From NCBI GenBank assembly GCA_946410305.1, contig CAMJZV010000028.1, forward strand, positions 1-36,684: DNA of 36,684 nt. Reading direction: 5' to 3'. The stretch comes from an uncultured Prevotellaceae bacterium. GTDB lineage: Bacteria > Bacteroidota > Bacteroidia > Bacteroidales > Bacteroidaceae. How positions within the stretch are numbered: position 1 is the first letter of the stretch; each line of letters starts with the position of its first letter. Under the pieces are notes generated by a model. The model worked only from the letters and a program-made list of their open reading frames with translations, searched no databases and was not told the DNA's origin. The position numbers and the translations under genes were made by a program. Shown piece by piece: positions 8,703 to 17,251 of this stretch.

Positions 8703-10193
8703 ATGGCACAGGAGCAGATACAGGAGCAACGACTGACGCAGCAACAGAAACTGGCGCAGAGCATTACGCAGCAACAACTGTTGCAGGCGCAGCTGATAGA
8801 ACTGCCCGTCACACAACTCATTGAGCGTATCACTGCAGAGTTGGATGACAACCCTGCCCTAGAGCCATCAACGGAAGAACCGGAATACATGGATAGTCCA
8901 GAGAGTACGGACAGTCCAGACTCCCCAGAAGACAACTACGAACAAGAAGAGCGCCAGTCGGCCCTCGACGAAGCCTTGGAATCGTTAGGACGTGATGACG
9001 AGGACTTGCCCGTCTATCAAGGAGGAATGTCTAGTCAGGAGGAGCGCGAAGACATCGTCTATGGTCAGTCGCAGTCGTTCTACGACCAGTTGAAGGAGCA
9101 GATGAACATGTGTGACTTGACAGAGCAGGAGCGTAACATCATGGAATATCTCATTGGCTCACTGGACGATGACGGACTGCTACGGAAGCCCCTGCACAGC
9201 ATCACCGACGAATTGGCCATCTACCATAATGTCGATGTCGCAGAACAGGAAATCGAGCAGGTACTTCTGAAATTGCAGGACTTCGACCCTGCTGGCATTG
9301 GTGCCCGTACGTTGCAAGAGTGCCTAATGTTGCAGGTTCAGCGCCGCGAGCCGTCACACTTGAAGGAGTTGATGCTGCGAACAATAGAAGACTATTTTGA
9401 ACTGTTCACCAAGAAACACTGGAAACGGCTGCAACAGGTGTTACAACTGACAGACCTGCAGAACGACACGCTCATCAAAGAGCTACGCAAGCTTAACCCC
9501 AAGCCAGGAACGGCCATGGGCGAGGTGGTAGGACGTAGCATTCAGCAGATTACCCCCGACTTCATCATCGAAACGCAGGACGATGGCACAGTGACATTCT
9601 CACTCAATACTGGCGACCTCCCGGAGTTGCATGTGTCGCAGTCGTTCACCGACACGCTCAACGAATACCAGACGAACAAGGAGAATATGAGTCGGCAGAT
9701 GAAGGAGGCACTGCTCTACACCAAGAAAAAGGTGGATGCTGCACAAGGTTTCATCGAAGCCATCCGCGTGCGTCGTCATACGCTGACCATCACCATGCGT
9801 GCCATCATCCAGTGGCAACACCGTTTCTTTGAAGATGGCGACGAGGCCTCGCTGCGCCCCATGATTCTGAAGGATATAGCCGAGAAGACTGGACTGGCAC
9901 TAAGCACTGTGTCGCGTGTTTCTAACTCGAAATACGCACAGACACGCTGGGGATTGTTCCCCCTGCGCTACTTCTTCAGCGACGGTTACAAGACGGCAGA
10001 AGGTGAGGAGCTGTCAACGAGAGAAATAAAGATTACCCTGCGTGATCTTATCGACGCAGAAGACAAACACAAGCCGTTGAGCGATGATGCATTAAAAGAC
10101 CTGCTGGCAGCCAAAGGCTATCCCATCGCACGGCGCACAGTAGCCAAATACCGCGAACAGATGGGAATACCAGTAGCGCGACTACGTAGATAG
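8703..10193 (+). CDS. rpoN: RNA polymerase sigma-54 factor
   Basis: This 496-residue protein is sigma-54, which directs RNA polymerase to -24/-12 promoters that need an activator ATPase. Region I is the glutamine-rich start (LTQQQKLAQSITQQQLLQAQL, then LIERITAELDDNPALE). Region II is the acidic stretch at about 60-115. The core-binding and DNA-binding parts follow, with ALSTVSRVSNSKYAQTRWG near 400 as the helix-turn-helix. The RpoN box is ARRTVAKYREQMGIP just before the C-terminus. The start is ATG 8703 because the TTG four codons earlier lies in the promoter. PAP2-like, purE and ispG genes follow in the same direction. No sigma-54 activator is in the window. Confidence 0.96.
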   Translation: MAQEQIQEQRLTQQQKLAQSITQQQLLQAQLIELPVTQLIERITAELDDNPALEPSTEEPEYMDSPESTDSPDSPEDNYEQEERQSALDEALESLGRDDEDLPVYQGGMSSQEEREDIVYGQSQSFYDQLKEQMNMCDLTEQERNIMEYLIGSLDDDGLLRKPLHSITDELAIYHNVDVAEQEIEQVLLKLQDFDPAGIGARTLQECLMLQVQRREPSHLKELMLRTIEDYFELFTKKHWKRLQQVLQLTDLQNDTLIKELRKLNPKPGTAMGEVVGRSIQQITPDFIIETQDDGTVTFSLNTGDLPELHVSQSFTDTLNEYQTNKENMSRQMKEALLYTKKKVDAAQGFIEAIRVRRHTLTITMRAIIQWQHRFFEDGDEASLRPMILKDIAEKTGLALSTVSRVSNSKYAQTRWGLFPLRYFFSDGYKTAEGEELSTREIKITLRDLIDAEDKHKPLSDDALKDLLAAKGYPIARRTVAKYREQMGIPVARLRR

Positions 10194-10233
10194 TGGAAAG
10201 TGGAAAGTTGAAAGTTAAGAGTTGATAGTTATA
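10192..10233 (+). repeat. 7-bp tandem repeat array between rpoN and the PAP2-like gene
   Basis: Six in-phase heptamers AGTGGAA, AGTGGAA, AGTTGAA, AGTTAAG, AGTTGAT, AGTTATA start inside the TAG stop codon of rpoN and end 8 bases before the next ATG. Confidence 0.75.
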
Positions 10234-10241
10234 AGAGAGAA

Positions 10242-10862
10242 ATGAACCGAGAGAAACAAATCATACTGGCAGCACGCATCATGAGCGTGTTATTCACACC
10301 ATTCTACCTACCCTTCATAGGATTGGTGGCGCTGTTCTCGTTCAGCTACTTGAACATCTTCCCCTGGCCTTACAAGTTGCAGGTTCTCACGATGGCTTAC
10401 CTGTTTACCATCCTGCTGCCTACGGTGATGATACATCTCTATCGCCGCTATCAGGGATGGAACCTCATAGAACTGGGACACCGTGAACGACGCATGGTGC
10501 CCTACGTGATCTCCATCATCTGCTATTTCACCTGTGTCTATGTCATGGACAAAATGCACATGCCTCATTTCATGGGCGCCATTGTTGTAGCAGGCCTATT
10601 GGTACAGATAGTCTGTGCGCTCATCAACGTATGGTGGAAAATCTCTACACACACAGCAGCCATCGGTGGTGTGGCAGGTGCCATATTTGCCTTTGCCGAA
10701 TATTTAGGTTTCAACCCCGTCTGGTGGCTCTGCCTGGTATTCATCGTAGGAGGCATGGTCGGTACCAGTCGAATGATCCTTCGCCAGCACTCACTGGGAC
10801 AAGTAGTCGGCGGTTTCTGGGTAGGCTTCCTTTGCGCAGCCATCGCAATACTTTTTTTATAA
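10242..10862 (+). CDS. PAP2-like integral membrane protein
   Basis: This 206-residue protein has five or six hydrophobic segments, starting near residue 10. Motifs resemble the PAP2 phosphatase family, whose members dephosphorylate lipid phosphates at the membrane. HRERRMVPY (near 85) stands for motif 1, STHTAAIGG (near 135) for motif 2, and SRMILRQHSLGQ (near 178) for motif 3. In motif 3 the usual aspartate four residues after the histidine is glutamine, and motif 2 lacks the canonical PSGH, so activity is uncertain. It may act in lipid A or undecaprenyl phosphate recycling, but that is inference. It lies 48 bases after rpoN and 53 before purE. Confidence 0.75.
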   Translation: MNREKQIILAARIMSVLFTPFYLPFIGLVALFSFSYLNIFPWPYKLQVLTMAYLFTILLPTVMIHLYRRYQGWNLIELGHRERRMVPYVISIICYFTCVYVMDKMHMPHFMGAIVVAGLLVQIVCALINVWWKISTHTAAIGGVAGAIFAFAEYLGFNPVWWLCLVFIVGGMVGTSRMILRQHSLGQVVGGFWVGFLCAAIAILFL

Positions 10863-10901
10863 CATCGAAACCTCGAAGCATCGAAATATCGAAACATCGA
10901 A
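10862..10901 (+). repeat. 8-bp tandem repeat array before purE
   Basis: Five in-phase octamers with consensus NNNNTCGAA: ACATCGAA, ACCTCGAA, GCATCGAA, ATATCGAA, ACATCGAA. The array begins on the last base of the upstream stop codon and ends 14 bases before the purE ATG. A related array lies before rpsD (15931-15970). Confidence 0.75.
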
Positions 10902-10915
10902 ATAACAAAAAAAAT

Positions 10916-11422
10916 ATGAAACCAATTGTCAGCATTATCATGGGCAGCACTTCTGATTTGCCCGTTATGGAGAAAGCCTGCAACCTTCTCAACGAGATGC
11001 AGGTACCGTTTGAGGTTAACGCACTCTCTGCACACCGCACACCAGACGCAGTAGAAGATTTTGCCAAAGGTGCCAAGGAGCGCGGTCTGAAAGTCATCAT
11101 TGCAGCAGCAGGTATGGCAGCCGCTCTGCCAGGCGTCATCGCCGCCTCCACTACCCTACCCGTCATTGGTGTCCCCATCAAGGGCATGCTTGACGGTCTC
11201 GACGCTATGCTCTCTATCATCCAGATGCCACCGGGAATCCCAGTAGCTACAGTAGGTGTCAACGGTGCCCAGAACGCTGCCATTCTGGCTGTTGAGATGT
11301 TGGCACTTAGCGACGAGGCTATCGCCAAGCGTCTGGCCGACTACAAGCAAGGGCTGAGAGCAAAGATTGAGAAGGCCAACAAGGACTTAGCAGAGGTACA
11401 GTATGAGTACAAGACGAATTAG
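10916..11422 (+). CDS. purE: N5-carboxyaminoimidazole ribonucleotide mutase
   Basis: This 168-residue protein is PurE, which converts N5-CAIR to CAIR in purine synthesis. IIMGSTSDLPVMEKA (7-21) is the substrate-binding start, SAHRTPD (38-44) carries the catalytic histidine H40, and AGMAAALPGVIAA is the conserved helix. The length is typical of class I PurE. I chose ATG 10916 because the family motif begins just after it. No purK is seen nearby. The last 20 bases overlap the start of ispG, so the two are probably translated together. Confidence 0.96.
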   Translation: MKPIVSIIMGSTSDLPVMEKACNLLNEMQVPFEVNALSAHRTPDAVEDFAKGAKERGLKVIIAAAGMAAALPGVIAASTTLPVIGVPIKGMLDGLDAMLSIIQMPPGIPVATVGVNGAQNAAILAVEMLALSDEAIAKRLADYKQGLRAKIEKANKDLAEVQYEYKTN

Positions 11423-12821
11423 CAGTGTAGCCCATGTAGGCAACATCGCCATTGGTGGCGACAATCCTATTCGCATCCAGTCGATGGCTACCACTGACAC
11501 CAACGACACAGAGGGTAGCGTGGCTCAGGCCAAACGCATCATTGACGCTGGTGGCGAGATTGTTCGCTTTACCACGCAGGGCACCCGCGAGGCAGAGAAC
11601 ATGAAGAATATCTCTGCCCGTCTGAAGGCAGACGGCTACAACCAGCCGCTAGTGGCTGACGTGCACTTTACCGCCCATACGGCCGATGTCGCTGCACAAT
11701 ACTGTGAGAAGGTACGTATCAATCCCGGTAACTATGTCGACCCAGGACGCACCTTCAAGCATTTGGAATATACTGACGAGGAATATGCTGAGGAGCTGAA
11801 GAAAATCGAGGCGAAACTCGTACCTTTTATCAATATCTGTAAGGAGCACCATACCGCTGTGCGCATCGGCGTGAACCACGGCTCGCTGTCCGACCGCATC
11901 ATGTCGCGCTATGGTGATACGCCAGAGGGTATCGTAGAGAGTTGCATGGAGTTCCTTCGCATCTTCCGTCGCGAGAACTTCAACGACGTGGTTATCAGCA
12001 TCAAAGCCTCGAACACTGTCGTAATGGTCACCACTGTCCGTCTGCTGGTCAAGACGATGGACAAGGAGGATATGCACTACCCATTGCACCTTGGCGTAAC
12101 AGAAGCCGGTGAGGGCGAGGACGGCCGCATCAAGAGTGCCGTAGGTATCGGCGCCCTGCTTACCGAAGGCATTGGCGACACCATCCGTGTATCACTCTCT
12201 GAGGAACCCGAGTGTGAGATTCCCGTTGCCCGCAAGCTCGTTGACCTCATTCCTGAGTGTACCCGCCTGCGCCAAGAAGCTAGCCTCCCCCAGCCCCTCC
12301 AAAAAGAGGGGAGTCAGGAAAGGATGTATATCGAAGGAGATACTTTGTATATGTATATTGATGCTCCTGACTATGAGACATTACAACTCAAGGCTGCAAT
12401 GGCTGCTGGTGCCCTACTCATCGACCGAAAGGCCATGAATCTGAAAATCCATTCTACGCACTATTCTCCCCTCCTTTTGGAGGGGTTGGGAGAGGCTCTG
12501 TTGCAGGCTGCCCGCATCAAGTTTACCAAGACAGAATACATCTCATGTCCTGGCTGCGGACGCACCCTCTACAACCTACAGGAGACTATCGCCAAAATCA
12601 AGGCTGCCACCAGTCATCTGGTAGGTCTGAAGATTGGCATCATGGGATGCATCGTCAATGGTCCTGGTGAAATGGCTGATGCCGACTACGGCTATGTCGG
12701 TGCCGGTCGTGGCAAGATTAGCCTCTATAAACAAAAGGTATGTGTCGAGAAGAACATACCTGAGGAGGAAGCTGTTGACAAGCTACTGGAGCTTATCAAC
12801 AGTGATAGGGCAAAGAAATAA
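11403..12821 (+). CDS. ispG: 4-hydroxy-3-methylbut-2-enyl diphosphate synthase
   Basis: This 472-residue protein is IspG (GcpE), the Fe-S enzyme that makes HMBPP from MEcPP in the non-mevalonate isoprenoid pathway. The N-terminal TIM barrel runs to about 285 (IRIQSMATTDTND, VADVHFTAH, RIGVNHGSL). The C-terminal domain holds CPGCGRT (near 382) and GIMGCIVNGPGEMADADYG (near 415), the cluster cysteines and conserved glutamate. Between the domains lies a region of about 90 residues that includes two palindromic DNA elements read in frame (ASLPQPLQKEGSQ and YSPLLLEGLGEA). I recall large-type IspG of plants and Bacteroidetes having a much longer insertion here, so this copy may be shortened or remodelled. 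The stop is 5 bases from the convergent lipoprotein gene. Confidence 0.93.
   Translation: MSTRRISSVAHVGNIAIGGDNPIRIQSMATTDTNDTEGSVAQAKRIIDAGGEIVRFTTQGTREAENMKNISARLKADGYNQPLVADVHFTAHTADVAAQYCEKVRINPGNYVDPGRTFKHLEYTDEEYAEELKKIEAKLVPFINICKEHHTAVRIGVNHGSLSDRIMSRYGDTPEGIVESCMEFLRIFRRENFNDVVISIKASNTVVMVTTVRLLVKTMDKEDMHYPLHLGVTEAGEGEDGRIKSAVGIGALLTEGIGDTIRVSLSEEPECEIPVARKLVDLIPECTRLRQEASLPQPLQKEGSQERMYIEGDTLYMYIDAPDYETLQLKAAMAAGALLIDRKAMNLKIHSTHYSPLLLEGLGEALLQAARIKFTKTEYISCPGCGRTLYNLQETIAKIKAATSHLVGLKIGIMGCIVNGPGEMADADYGYVGAGRGKISLYKQKVCVEKNIPEEEAVDKLLELINSDRAKK
12284..12313 (+). repeat. Palindromic REP-like element, copy 1, inside ispG
   Basis: CCTCCCCCAGCCCCTCC AAAAAGAGGGGAG forms a hairpin of its own (CCCCTC/GAGGGG). 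It is read in frame within ispG. The reverse complement of copy 2 (12466-12495) matches it at 27 of 30 positions. Confidence 0.75.
12466..12495 (-). repeat. Palindromic REP-like element, copy 2, inverted, inside ispG
   Basis: The plus strand reads CTCCCCTCCTTTTGGAGGGG then TTGGGAGAGG. It contains the perfect palindrome CCCCTCCTTTTGGAGGGG. It is in opposite orientation to copy 1, about 150 bases downstream, and also in frame. Confidence 0.75.
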
Positions 12822-12826
12822 TAGCG

Positions 12827-13627
12827 CTACTTCCTGCGGGTCACAAGGGTGAACTGACGGGTTAGCGCCTCTTGCTCACGGTCATGGTGAGCAACGGCTA
12901 CACGAAGGACGGCTTGGCCGTCCTTCAGTCGTTTATCAGCCACTACAGTCGCAGTATAACGCACTCCCGTACCAGGAGCAATACTTTCGATATGCAGATT
13001 AGGTGAGATGTGCAGATGCTTGTTGCCTGTCTGCTCGCTGACCAATGGCTGGACATCATGCAACGTATAACGCGAGCGGTTCATAATCTCAAAGACCACC
13101 TTACACTGTTCGCCGGCATGGATAGTGCCCTCTTCACGCTGATTCTCTATACGCACGTTGCGAACCTCAATAGCGGGGCGCATACGCTGCAGGTCACTAA
13201 CTGACACTGTCTTCTCAGTAGATGGTGTCTCAGGGAGCTTAGCAGCCTGTTCATCAGTAGGTCCGGAAATGCCAAAGTCTACACGGTCGTCGCCACTGTT
13301 GCTACTGTCATAGCCGGAATCATCAGAAGGCGGGGTAACAGCAACACGATCACTACGACGAGCAGCACGATCACGACGATAGTCTTCGTAGCGCTCTGCC
13401 TCACGCTGGTCAGCAGCAGCTCCGATAGCCGCACCAATAGCGGCACCTCCAGCCATACCTATGATAGCGCCAGCATCGCTGCCACGCCATCCACCTGACA
13501 GACCGCCTACAGCAGAGCCAAGGATTGTACCGAACTGGGCGCCGACATAGGCTCCCTGACCAGTATATGTGCCACAGCTGGAAAGCAGCACGGCGCCCAA
13601 GGATAATGTAATAATCGTCTTCTTCAT
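12827..13627 (-). CDS. Outer-membrane lipoprotein with glycine-zipper segment
   Basis: This 266-residue protein has a lipoprotein signal ending LLSSC (lipidated C18). Residues about 33-75 are glycine/alanine rich (GSAVGGLSGG, then GAIIGMAGGAAIGAAIGAAA), a glycine-zipper pattern seen in envelope lipoproteins. A basic, helical stretch (REAERYEDYRRDRAARRSDR) and an acidic, serine-rich linker follow. The last 110 residues look like an Ig-like beta-sandwich (IEVRNVRIENQ, VVFEIMNRSRYTLHDV). ATG 13627 gives the signal peptide; the frame to 13657 overlaps the promoter. Envelope role likely, exact function unknown. Confidence 0.8.
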   Translation of the reverse strand: MKKTIITLSLGAVLLSSCGTYTGQGAYVGAQFGTILGSAVGGLSGGWRGSDAGAIIGMAGGAAIGAAIGAAADQREAERYEDYRRDRAARRSDRVAVTPPSDDSGYDSSNSGDDRVDFGISGPTDEQAAKLPETPSTEKTVSVSDLQRMRPAIEVRNVRIENQREEGTIHAGEQCKVVFEIMNRSRYTLHDVQPLVSEQTGNKHLHISPNLHIESIAPGTGVRYTATVVADKRLKDGQAVLRVAVAHHDREQEALTRQFTLVTRRK

Positions 13628-13654
13628 ATCTTTATCATATATGGTTTCACGTTG

Positions 13655-13662
13655 CAAAGATA
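13655..13662 (-). promoter_or_regulatory. -7 promoter element for the lipoprotein gene
   Basis: TATCTTTG on the minus strand fits TAnnTTTG and lies 27 bases before the start. It follows directly after the ribosomal cluster terminator, giving the lipoprotein its own transcript. Confidence 0.6.
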
Positions 13663-13671
13663 CAAAGAAAT

Positions 13672-13722
13672 AGAAAACAATAATAGGGAATTTCCCGAAA
13701 TATCATTAGGAAATCCCCTATT
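13672..13722 (-). terminator. Terminator at the end of the ribosomal cluster
   Basis: Arms at 13709-13722 and 13682-13695 pair over 14 positions with one G-T wobble, with a 13-base loop. On the minus strand the hairpin is followed by ATTGTTTTC. It lies 21 bases after the rplQ stop codon. Confidence 0.75.
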
Positions 13723-13743
13723 ATATAGAGTTCAATCGTATGA

Positions 13744-14265
13744 TTACTCAGCCTTTGCCTCTTCAGCAGCAGCCTCGGCGGCAGGAGCCTCTTCAGCCTT
13801 AGGAGCCTCCTCTACTGCGGGAGCAGCTTCGGTAGCCTCGGCCTTAGGAGCAGCCTTGCGTGAACGACGAGTCTTCTTCTCTGCCTTAGGAGTCTTGAGC
13901 ATGTTCTCATCGAAGTCAACGAGCTCGATGAAAGCAATGTCAGCAGCGTCGCCCTGACGGCTTCCGAGCTTGATGATGCGGGTGTAACCACCGGGACGGT
14001 CACCGACCTTCTGTGCAACAGCTCCGAAGAGCTCCTTCAGAGCCTCCTTATTCTGGAGGTAGCTGAATACTACACGACGGCTGTTGGTGCTGTCGTCCTT
14101 TGAGCGCGTGATGAGCGGCTCAACATATTTCTTGAGTGCCTTTGCCTTGGCGAGGGTCGTAGTGATTCTTTTGTGCATGATCAGCGAGATGGCCATGTTG
14201 GCAAGCATGGCACGGCGGTGATCAGCAGTACGGCCCAGATGATTGAATTTCTTTCCGTGTCTCAT
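13744..14265 (-). CDS. rplQ: Ribosomal protein bL17
   Basis: L17 is a large-subunit protein near the exit tunnel. The first 120 residues ([21 protein letters not shown], then [22 protein letters not shown]) are a full L17 fold. The remaining 50 or so form a low-complexity tail of A, E, P and K ([20 protein letters not shown]), longer than in E. coli (127 residues) but of a kind I recall in Bacteroidetes. It is the last gene of the cluster, after rpoA, and is followed by the hairpin terminator. Confidence 0.97.
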   Translation of the reverse strand: MRHGKKFNHLGRTADHRRAMLANMAISLIMHKRITTTLAKAKALKKYVEPLITRSKDDSTNSRRVVFSYLQNKEALKELFGAVAQKVGDRPGGYTRIIKLGSRQGDAADIAFIELVDFDENMLKTPKAEKKTRRSRKAAPKAEATEAAPAVEEAPKAEEAPAAEAAAEEAKAE

Positions 14266-14293
14266 TGTTTACTTTTGTTCTTTTGTGGACAGA

Positions 14294-15286
14294 TTATTCC
14301 TTGTCCAATTTGTACTTTGAAATATCAGTTCCAAACGACAGATTCAGACTCTCGAGCAAATCATCAAGCTCAGTGAGCGATTTCTTACCGAAGTTGCGGA
14401 ACTTGAGGAGGTCGGTCTTGTTATACTGAACGAGATCACCAAGGGTCTCCACATCAGCAGCCTTCAGACAGTTGAGGGCACGAACCGAGAGGTTCATGTC
14501 AACCAACTTGGTCTTCAGCAGCTGGCGCATGTGCAACACTTCCTCGTCGAACTCCTGGTTGCCCTCGACATCATTGTTCTCCAGCGTAATCTTCTCGTCT
14601 GAGAAGAGCATGAAGTGGTAGATGAGGATCTTGGCAGCCTCTTTCAAGGCGTCCTTCGGGTGAATGGAACCATCCGTAGTCACCTCCAGCACGAGCTTGT
14701 CGTAGTCGGTCTTCTGCTCAACACGATAGGGCTCTACGCTGTACTTGACGTTGCGGATTGGGGTGTAGATTGAGTCAATAGCTATCACATTGACATCGGT
14801 GCAGAACTCGCGATTCTCATCAGCGGGAACATAACCACGGCCTTTGTTGATAGTCAGGTCAATCTGCATCGAAGCTTTGGAATCTAAATGACAAATCACC
14901 AAATCGGGATTTAACACTTCAAATCCAGTCAGATACTTGCCTATATCACCGGCTTTAAACTCGGTAGAATTCTCGACAGTGATGGAGACTTTCTCGTTCT
15001 CGAATTCTTCCACAACTTGCTTGAACCTTACTTGCTTCAGGTTCAAGATAATGTTGGTAACATCTTCCTTTACACCAGGTACTGAAGAGAACTCATGCTC
15101 AACACCAGCGATACGGATGGTGTTGATGGCATAACCCTCAAGTGATGAAAGAAGAATGCGGCGCAGGGCATTACCGATGGTAACGCCGAAGCCGGGCTCC
15201 AAGGGACGGAATTCGAACTTGCCGAACTTGTCCGTAGCCTCCAACATTACGACTTTATCAGGTTTTTGAAATGCTAATATCGCCAT
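14294..15286 (-). CDS. rpoA: RNA polymerase alpha subunit
   Basis: This 330-residue protein is the alpha subunit that nucleates RNA polymerase assembly. The N-terminal dimerisation domain (to about 230) includes [20 protein letters not shown] and [20 protein letters not shown]. After a linker, the C-terminal domain has [20 protein letters not shown] and [19 protein letters not shown], the parts that touch UP-element DNA and regulators. It sits between rpsD and rplQ as usual. Confidence 0.98.
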   Translation of the reverse strand: MAILAFQKPDKVVMLEATDKFGKFEFRPLEPGFGVTIGNALRRILLSSLEGYAINTIRIAGVEHEFSSVPGVKEDVTNIILNLKQVRFKQVVEEFENEKVSITVENSTEFKAGDIGKYLTGFEVLNPDLVICHLDSKASMQIDLTINKGRGYVPADENREFCTDVNVIAIDSIYTPIRNVKYSVEPYRVEQKTDYDKLVLEVTTDGSIHPKDALKEAAKILIYHFMLFSDEKITLENNDVEGNQEFDEEVLHMRQLLKTKLVDMNLSVRALNCLKAADVETLGDLVQYNKTDLLKFRNFGKKSLTELDDLLESLNLSFGTDISKYKLDKE

Positions 15287-15300
15287 TAATTTAAATGATT

Positions 15301-15909
15301 TTAGTTCTTAGAGTACAACTCAACGATTGACTGTTCCTTAATGTTCTCGGGAATGTCGGCGCGCTCAGGCATGTGGAGGAACTTACCACCCTTCTGAGCC
15401 TCGTCCCACTCGATCCAAGGATACTTAGAGTGGTTGAAACCAGCCAAAGCAGCCTCGATAACTTCGAGAGACTTAGCCTTCTCACGAACGGCAACAATCA
15501 TACCAGGCTTTACCTGGAAAGAAGGAATGTTAACAACATTACCATCAACAGTGATGTGCTTGTGACCAACGAGCTGACGGGCAGCAGCGCGGGTAGGAGC
15601 AATACCCAGACGGTATACTACGTTGTCAAGGCGGCTCTCAAGCAGCTGGAGCAGCACCTCACCGGTGATACCCTCAGCCTTAGCGGCCTTCTCAAACAGG
15701 TTACGGAACTGGCGCTCAAGAACACCATAGGTGTACTTGGCCTTCTGCTTCTCTGCCAACATGACAGCATACTCCGACTGCTTGCGGCGACGGTTGTTGC
15801 CATGCTGTCCAGGAGGGAAGTTTCTCCTAGACAAAACTTTGTCCGGGCCGAAGATGGCTTCTCCAAATCGGCGGGCAATTTTTGATTTCGGTCCAATATA
15901 TCTTGCCAT
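15301..15909 (-). CDS. rpsD: Ribosomal protein uS4
   Basis: S4 starts 30S assembly by binding the 5' domain of 16S rRNA. The 202-residue sequence has [21 protein letters not shown], the [13 protein letters not shown] motif and the S4 RNA-binding domain ([20 protein letters not shown]). In other bacteria S4 represses the alpha operon. The gap to rpsK (70 bases) holds an 8-bp repeat array. Confidence 0.98.
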   Translation of the reverse strand: MARYIGPKSKIARRFGEAIFGPDKVLSRRNFPPGQHGNNRRRKQSEYAVMLAEKQKAKYTYGVLERQFRNLFEKAAKAEGITGEVLLQLLESRLDNVVYRLGIAPTRAAARQLVGHKHITVDGNVVNIPSFQVKPGMIVAVREKAKSLEVIEAALAGFNHSKYPWIEWDEAQKGGKFLHMPERADIPENIKEQSIVELYSKN

Positions 15910-15930
15910 AATCTATAAATAAAAAATTCT

Positions 15931-15970
15931 TTTTTTGATGTTTCGATATCTCGAAGTGTCGAAATATCGG
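15931..15970 (-). repeat. 8-bp tandem repeat array between rpsK and rpsD
   Basis: On the plus strand five in-phase octamers read TTTTTTGA, TGTTTCGA, TATCTCGA, AGTGTCGA, AATATCGG. It begins 9 bases after the rpsK stop on the transcribed strand. It shares ATATCGAAACATC with the array before purE. Confidence 0.7.
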
Positions 15971-15979
15971 CATTAATTA

Positions 15980-16369
15980 TTATACGCGACGACGCTTCGG
16001 GGGACGGCAGCCATTGTGTGGCAGTGGTGTAACGTCTACGATCTCAACGACCTCGATACCTGCACCATGTACGGCACGGATAGCTGACTCACGACCGTTA
16101 CCGGGACCCTTAACGTAAGCCTTTACCTTGCGCAGACCCAGGTCGAAAGCGACCTTAGCGCAATCCTCAGCGGCCATCTGGGCAGCATAAGGAGTGTTCT
16201 TCTTAGAACCACGGAAACCCATCTTACCAGCAGAAGACCAAGAAATGATCTGACCCTCGTCGTTGGCAAGTGATACGATAATATTATTAAATGAGCTGTG
16301 TACGTGGAGCTGGCCGATAGCCGTTACCTTCACGTTACGCTTCTTAGAAGTGACTGTTTTCTTTGCCAT
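15980..16369 (-). CDS. rpsK: Ribosomal protein uS11
   Basis: S11 lies on the 30S platform and contacts the mRNA exit region. The 129-residue sequence has the signature [20 protein letters not shown] and ends [13 protein letters not shown], both conserved in the family. It lies 42 bases after rpsM across an AT-rich gap made of 8-base steps (TTTTAATC, TTTTAATT, TTTAAATT). Confidence 0.98.
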   Translation of the reverse strand: MAKKTVTSKKRNVKVTAIGQLHVHSSFNNIIVSLANDEGQIISWSSAGKMGFRGSKKNTPYAAQMAAEDCAKVAFDLGLRKVKAYVKGPGNGRESAIRAVHGAGIEVVEIVDVTPLPHNGCRPPKRRRV

Positions 16370-16411
16370 AATTCTCTAATTTTTTAATCTTTTAATTTTT
16401 AAATTTTAGAA

Positions 16412-16792
16412 TTACTTCGTGGCCTTCTTCTTGTTAGCAACAGTCTTCTTCTTACCTTTACGGGTACGAGCGTTGTTCTTGGTGCTCTGACCACGTACGG
16501 GCAGACCGTTACGATGACGGACTCCACGATAGCAACCAATATCCATCAGTCGCTTGATGTTCAACTGGATCTCGCTACGGAGATCACCTTCTACTTTGAA
16601 TTCAGCGCCGATAATTTCACGGATCTTGGCAGCCTGGTCGTCACTCCATTCGTTGACTTTCAGGTCGCGGCTCACGCCGGCCTTGTCCAAAATCTTTGCT
16701 GAACTACTTCGACCAATACCATAGATATAGGTCAATGCGATTTCGCCACGCTTCTCCTGGGGCAAATCTACTCCAACAATTCTTATTGCCAT
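16412..16792 (-). CDS. rpsM: Ribosomal protein uS13
   Basis: S13 sits in the head of the 30S subunit and touches tRNA and the 50S subunit. The 126 residues include [20 protein letters not shown], a helix-two-turns-helix at [20 protein letters not shown] and the tail [20 protein letters not shown]. It probably begins a separate alpha-operon transcript because a promoter element precedes it. Confidence 0.98.
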   Translation of the reverse strand: MAIRIVGVDLPQEKRGEIALTYIYGIGRSSSAKILDKAGVSRDLKVNEWSDDQAAKIREIIGAEFKVEGDLRSEIQLNIKRLMDIGCYRGVRHRNGLPVRGQSTKNNARTRKGKKKTVANKKKATK

Positions 16793-16844
16793 TTTAAACT
16801 AATAAAAATAAAATAATAAAATTCGAATTTCGCTAAAAAGCATG

Positions 16845-16852
16845 CAAAGTTA
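16845..16852 (-). promoter_or_regulatory. -7 promoter element before rpsM (alpha operon)
   Basis: TAACTTTG on the minus strand fits TAnnTTTG. It lies in the 105-base gap between rpmJ and rpsM, the longest gap but one in the cluster. It would give rpsM-rpsK-rpsD-rpoA-rplQ their own promoter. A -33 element is not clear. Confidence 0.5.
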
Positions 16853-16897
16853 CGCAAAATATCTGATATTCCGCTCACTCTTTATGCTTATTTAACA

Positions 16898-17014
16898 TTA
16901 ACCCTGACGCATCTTGTACTTAGGGTTCTTCTTGTTGATGACGAACAAACGACCCTTACGACGTACGATCTTGCAGTCTGGGGTACGCTTCTTCAACGAT
17001 GCTCTTGTCTTCAT
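16898..17014 (-). CDS. rpmJ: Ribosomal protein bL36, zinc-free type
   Basis: This 38-residue gene reads [20 protein letters not shown] then [19 protein letters not shown]36 is the smallest large-subunit protein. The zinc-binding C-x2-C...C...H set is reduced to a single cysteine, the C-minus form that I recall in Bacteroidetes. It is 17 bases after infA. Confidence 0.95.
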   Translation of the reverse strand: MKTRASLKKRTPDCKIVRRKGRLFVINKKNPKYKMRQG

Positions 17015-17031
17015 TATACTGTCTCCTTAAA

Positions 17032-17250
17032 TTATTTGTATCTAAACACTATTCTACCTTTTGTCAGATCGTAGGGACTCATCTCCACCTTTACTTTGTC
17101 ACCAGGGAGAATCTTGATATAGTGCATGCGCATCTTACCAGAGATGTGCGCGATAATAGGCACACCGTTCTCCAACTCTACCCGGAACATAGCGTTTGAC
17201 AATGCCTCTACAATCGTTCCGTCTTGTTCTATAGCACCTTGTTTTGCCAT
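17032..17250 (-). CDS. infA: Translation initiation factor IF-1
   Basis: This 72-residue OB-fold protein covers the 30S A site during initiation. [28 protein letters not shown] and [19 protein letters not shown] are typical IF-1 stretches. It starts one base after the map stop codon. Confidence 0.97.
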   Translation of the reverse strand: MAKQGAIEQDGTIVEALSNAMFRVELENGVPIIAHISGKMRMHYIKILPGDKVKVEMSPYDLTKGRIVFRYK

Positions 17251-17251
17251 A

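Noticed and set aside
10631..10915. Upstream extension of purE
   Set aside because: This part overlaps the PAP2-like gene and an octamer array in another frame; the PurE family sequence begins at ATG 10916.
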